Shown piece by piece: positions 15,531 through 15,580 of a stretch of DNA of 15,580 bases. Position 1 is the stretch's first letter. The number at the start of each line of letters is the position of its first letter. Position numbers and translations under genes: made by a program. Source of the DNA: Draconibacterium sp. (GTDB lineage Bacteria > Bacteroidota > Bacteroidia > Bacteroidales > Prolixibacteraceae); contig JALUZN010000529.1 of assembly GCA_027011835.1 (NCBI GenBank), positions 1-15,580 of the forward strand, given 5' to 3'. The notes under the pieces were generated by a model, which ran no database searches, had not been told where the DNA came from, and saw nothing but the letters and a program-made list of their open reading frames with translations.

Positions 15531-15580
15531 TTATCCACGAACAAAAAGGGCTTTAATAATTTCGGCAGCCATTTTAGGAT
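15531..15580 (-). CDS. Possible 3' end of a minus-strand gene cut by the window edge
   Basis: On the minus strand a frame enters from the window edge and reads PKMAAEIIKALFVRG before TAA at 15533-15531. The helical, Lys/Ala/Ile-rich end looks protein-like and would converge on the lipoprotein gene with a 14-nt gap. Fifteen codons are too few for identification, and the other frames cannot be excluded. Confidence 0.3.
   Translation of the reverse strand, partial: PKMAAEIIKALFVRG

Noticed and set aside
1..15580. Phage, transposon, defence system or secondary-metabolite cluster
   Set aside because: No transposase, integrase, nuclease/helicase pair, toxin-antitoxin or biosynthetic gene was seen; the recognisable genes are housekeeping, envelope and xylose catabolism.

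Overview
The window looks like chromosomal DNA from a Bacteroidota bacterium, probably of the Marinilabiliales/Prolixibacteraceae type. The evidence is AT-rich DNA, A-rich leaders with almost no Shine-Dalgarno sequence, a type IX secretion (T9SS) sorting domain, Bacteroidota-style promoter elements (TTTG / TAnnTTTG) and short lipoproteins with SCK-type lipoboxes. Genus placement is inference.

Layout. Positions 1-2235 are gene-poor. They hold one secreted protein with a clipped T9SS sorting domain (205-1020, minus) and then about 1.2 kb with no credible gene. That stretch does contain foldback structures, a piece that looks like a dispersed intergenic repeat, and an orphan minus-strand terminator. 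Positions 2236-5502 (minus) form a tight three-gene operon: a 5'-nucleotidase C-terminal-domain lipoprotein, a Tat-exported metallophosphatase overlapping it by 8 nt, and apolipoprotein N-acyltransferase (lnt). The first two genes look like the two halves of a UshA-type 5'-nucleotidase. Divergent from them is a LysM/amidase_3 cell-wall hydrolase (5578-6618, plus), which converges on a SulP anion transporter with a STAS domain (6632-8212, minus).

The SulP gene diverges from an iron superoxide dismutase, sodB (8436-9017, plus). The shared intergenic region carries three inverted repeats, one shaped like a metalloregulator operator. sodB is followed 21 nt later by a 57-residue winged-helix-like protein and a strong bidirectional terminator that also serves the convergent xyl operon.

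Positions 9366-14851 (minus) are a complete xylose module: a GntR-type regulator with a LacI-like sensor domain, then xylulokinase (xylB), xylose isomerase (xylA) and a xylose/H+ symporter (xylE). The sugar enters through XylE, is isomerised by XylA and phosphorylated by XylB to feed the pentose phosphate pathway. The same 13-bp sequence (GTTCTGTTCTGTT) lies just downstream of candidate -7 elements in front of both the regulator and xylB, and is the best candidate for the regulator's operator. The window ends with a small cysteine-rich lipoprotein (plus) and possibly the last codons of a minus-strand gene.

No tRNA, rRNA, CRISPR array, insertion sequence or defence island was seen. The window is mostly ordinary metabolism and envelope biology. 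Its less-explained parts are the regulatory DNA, the small proteins and the structured intergenic island.
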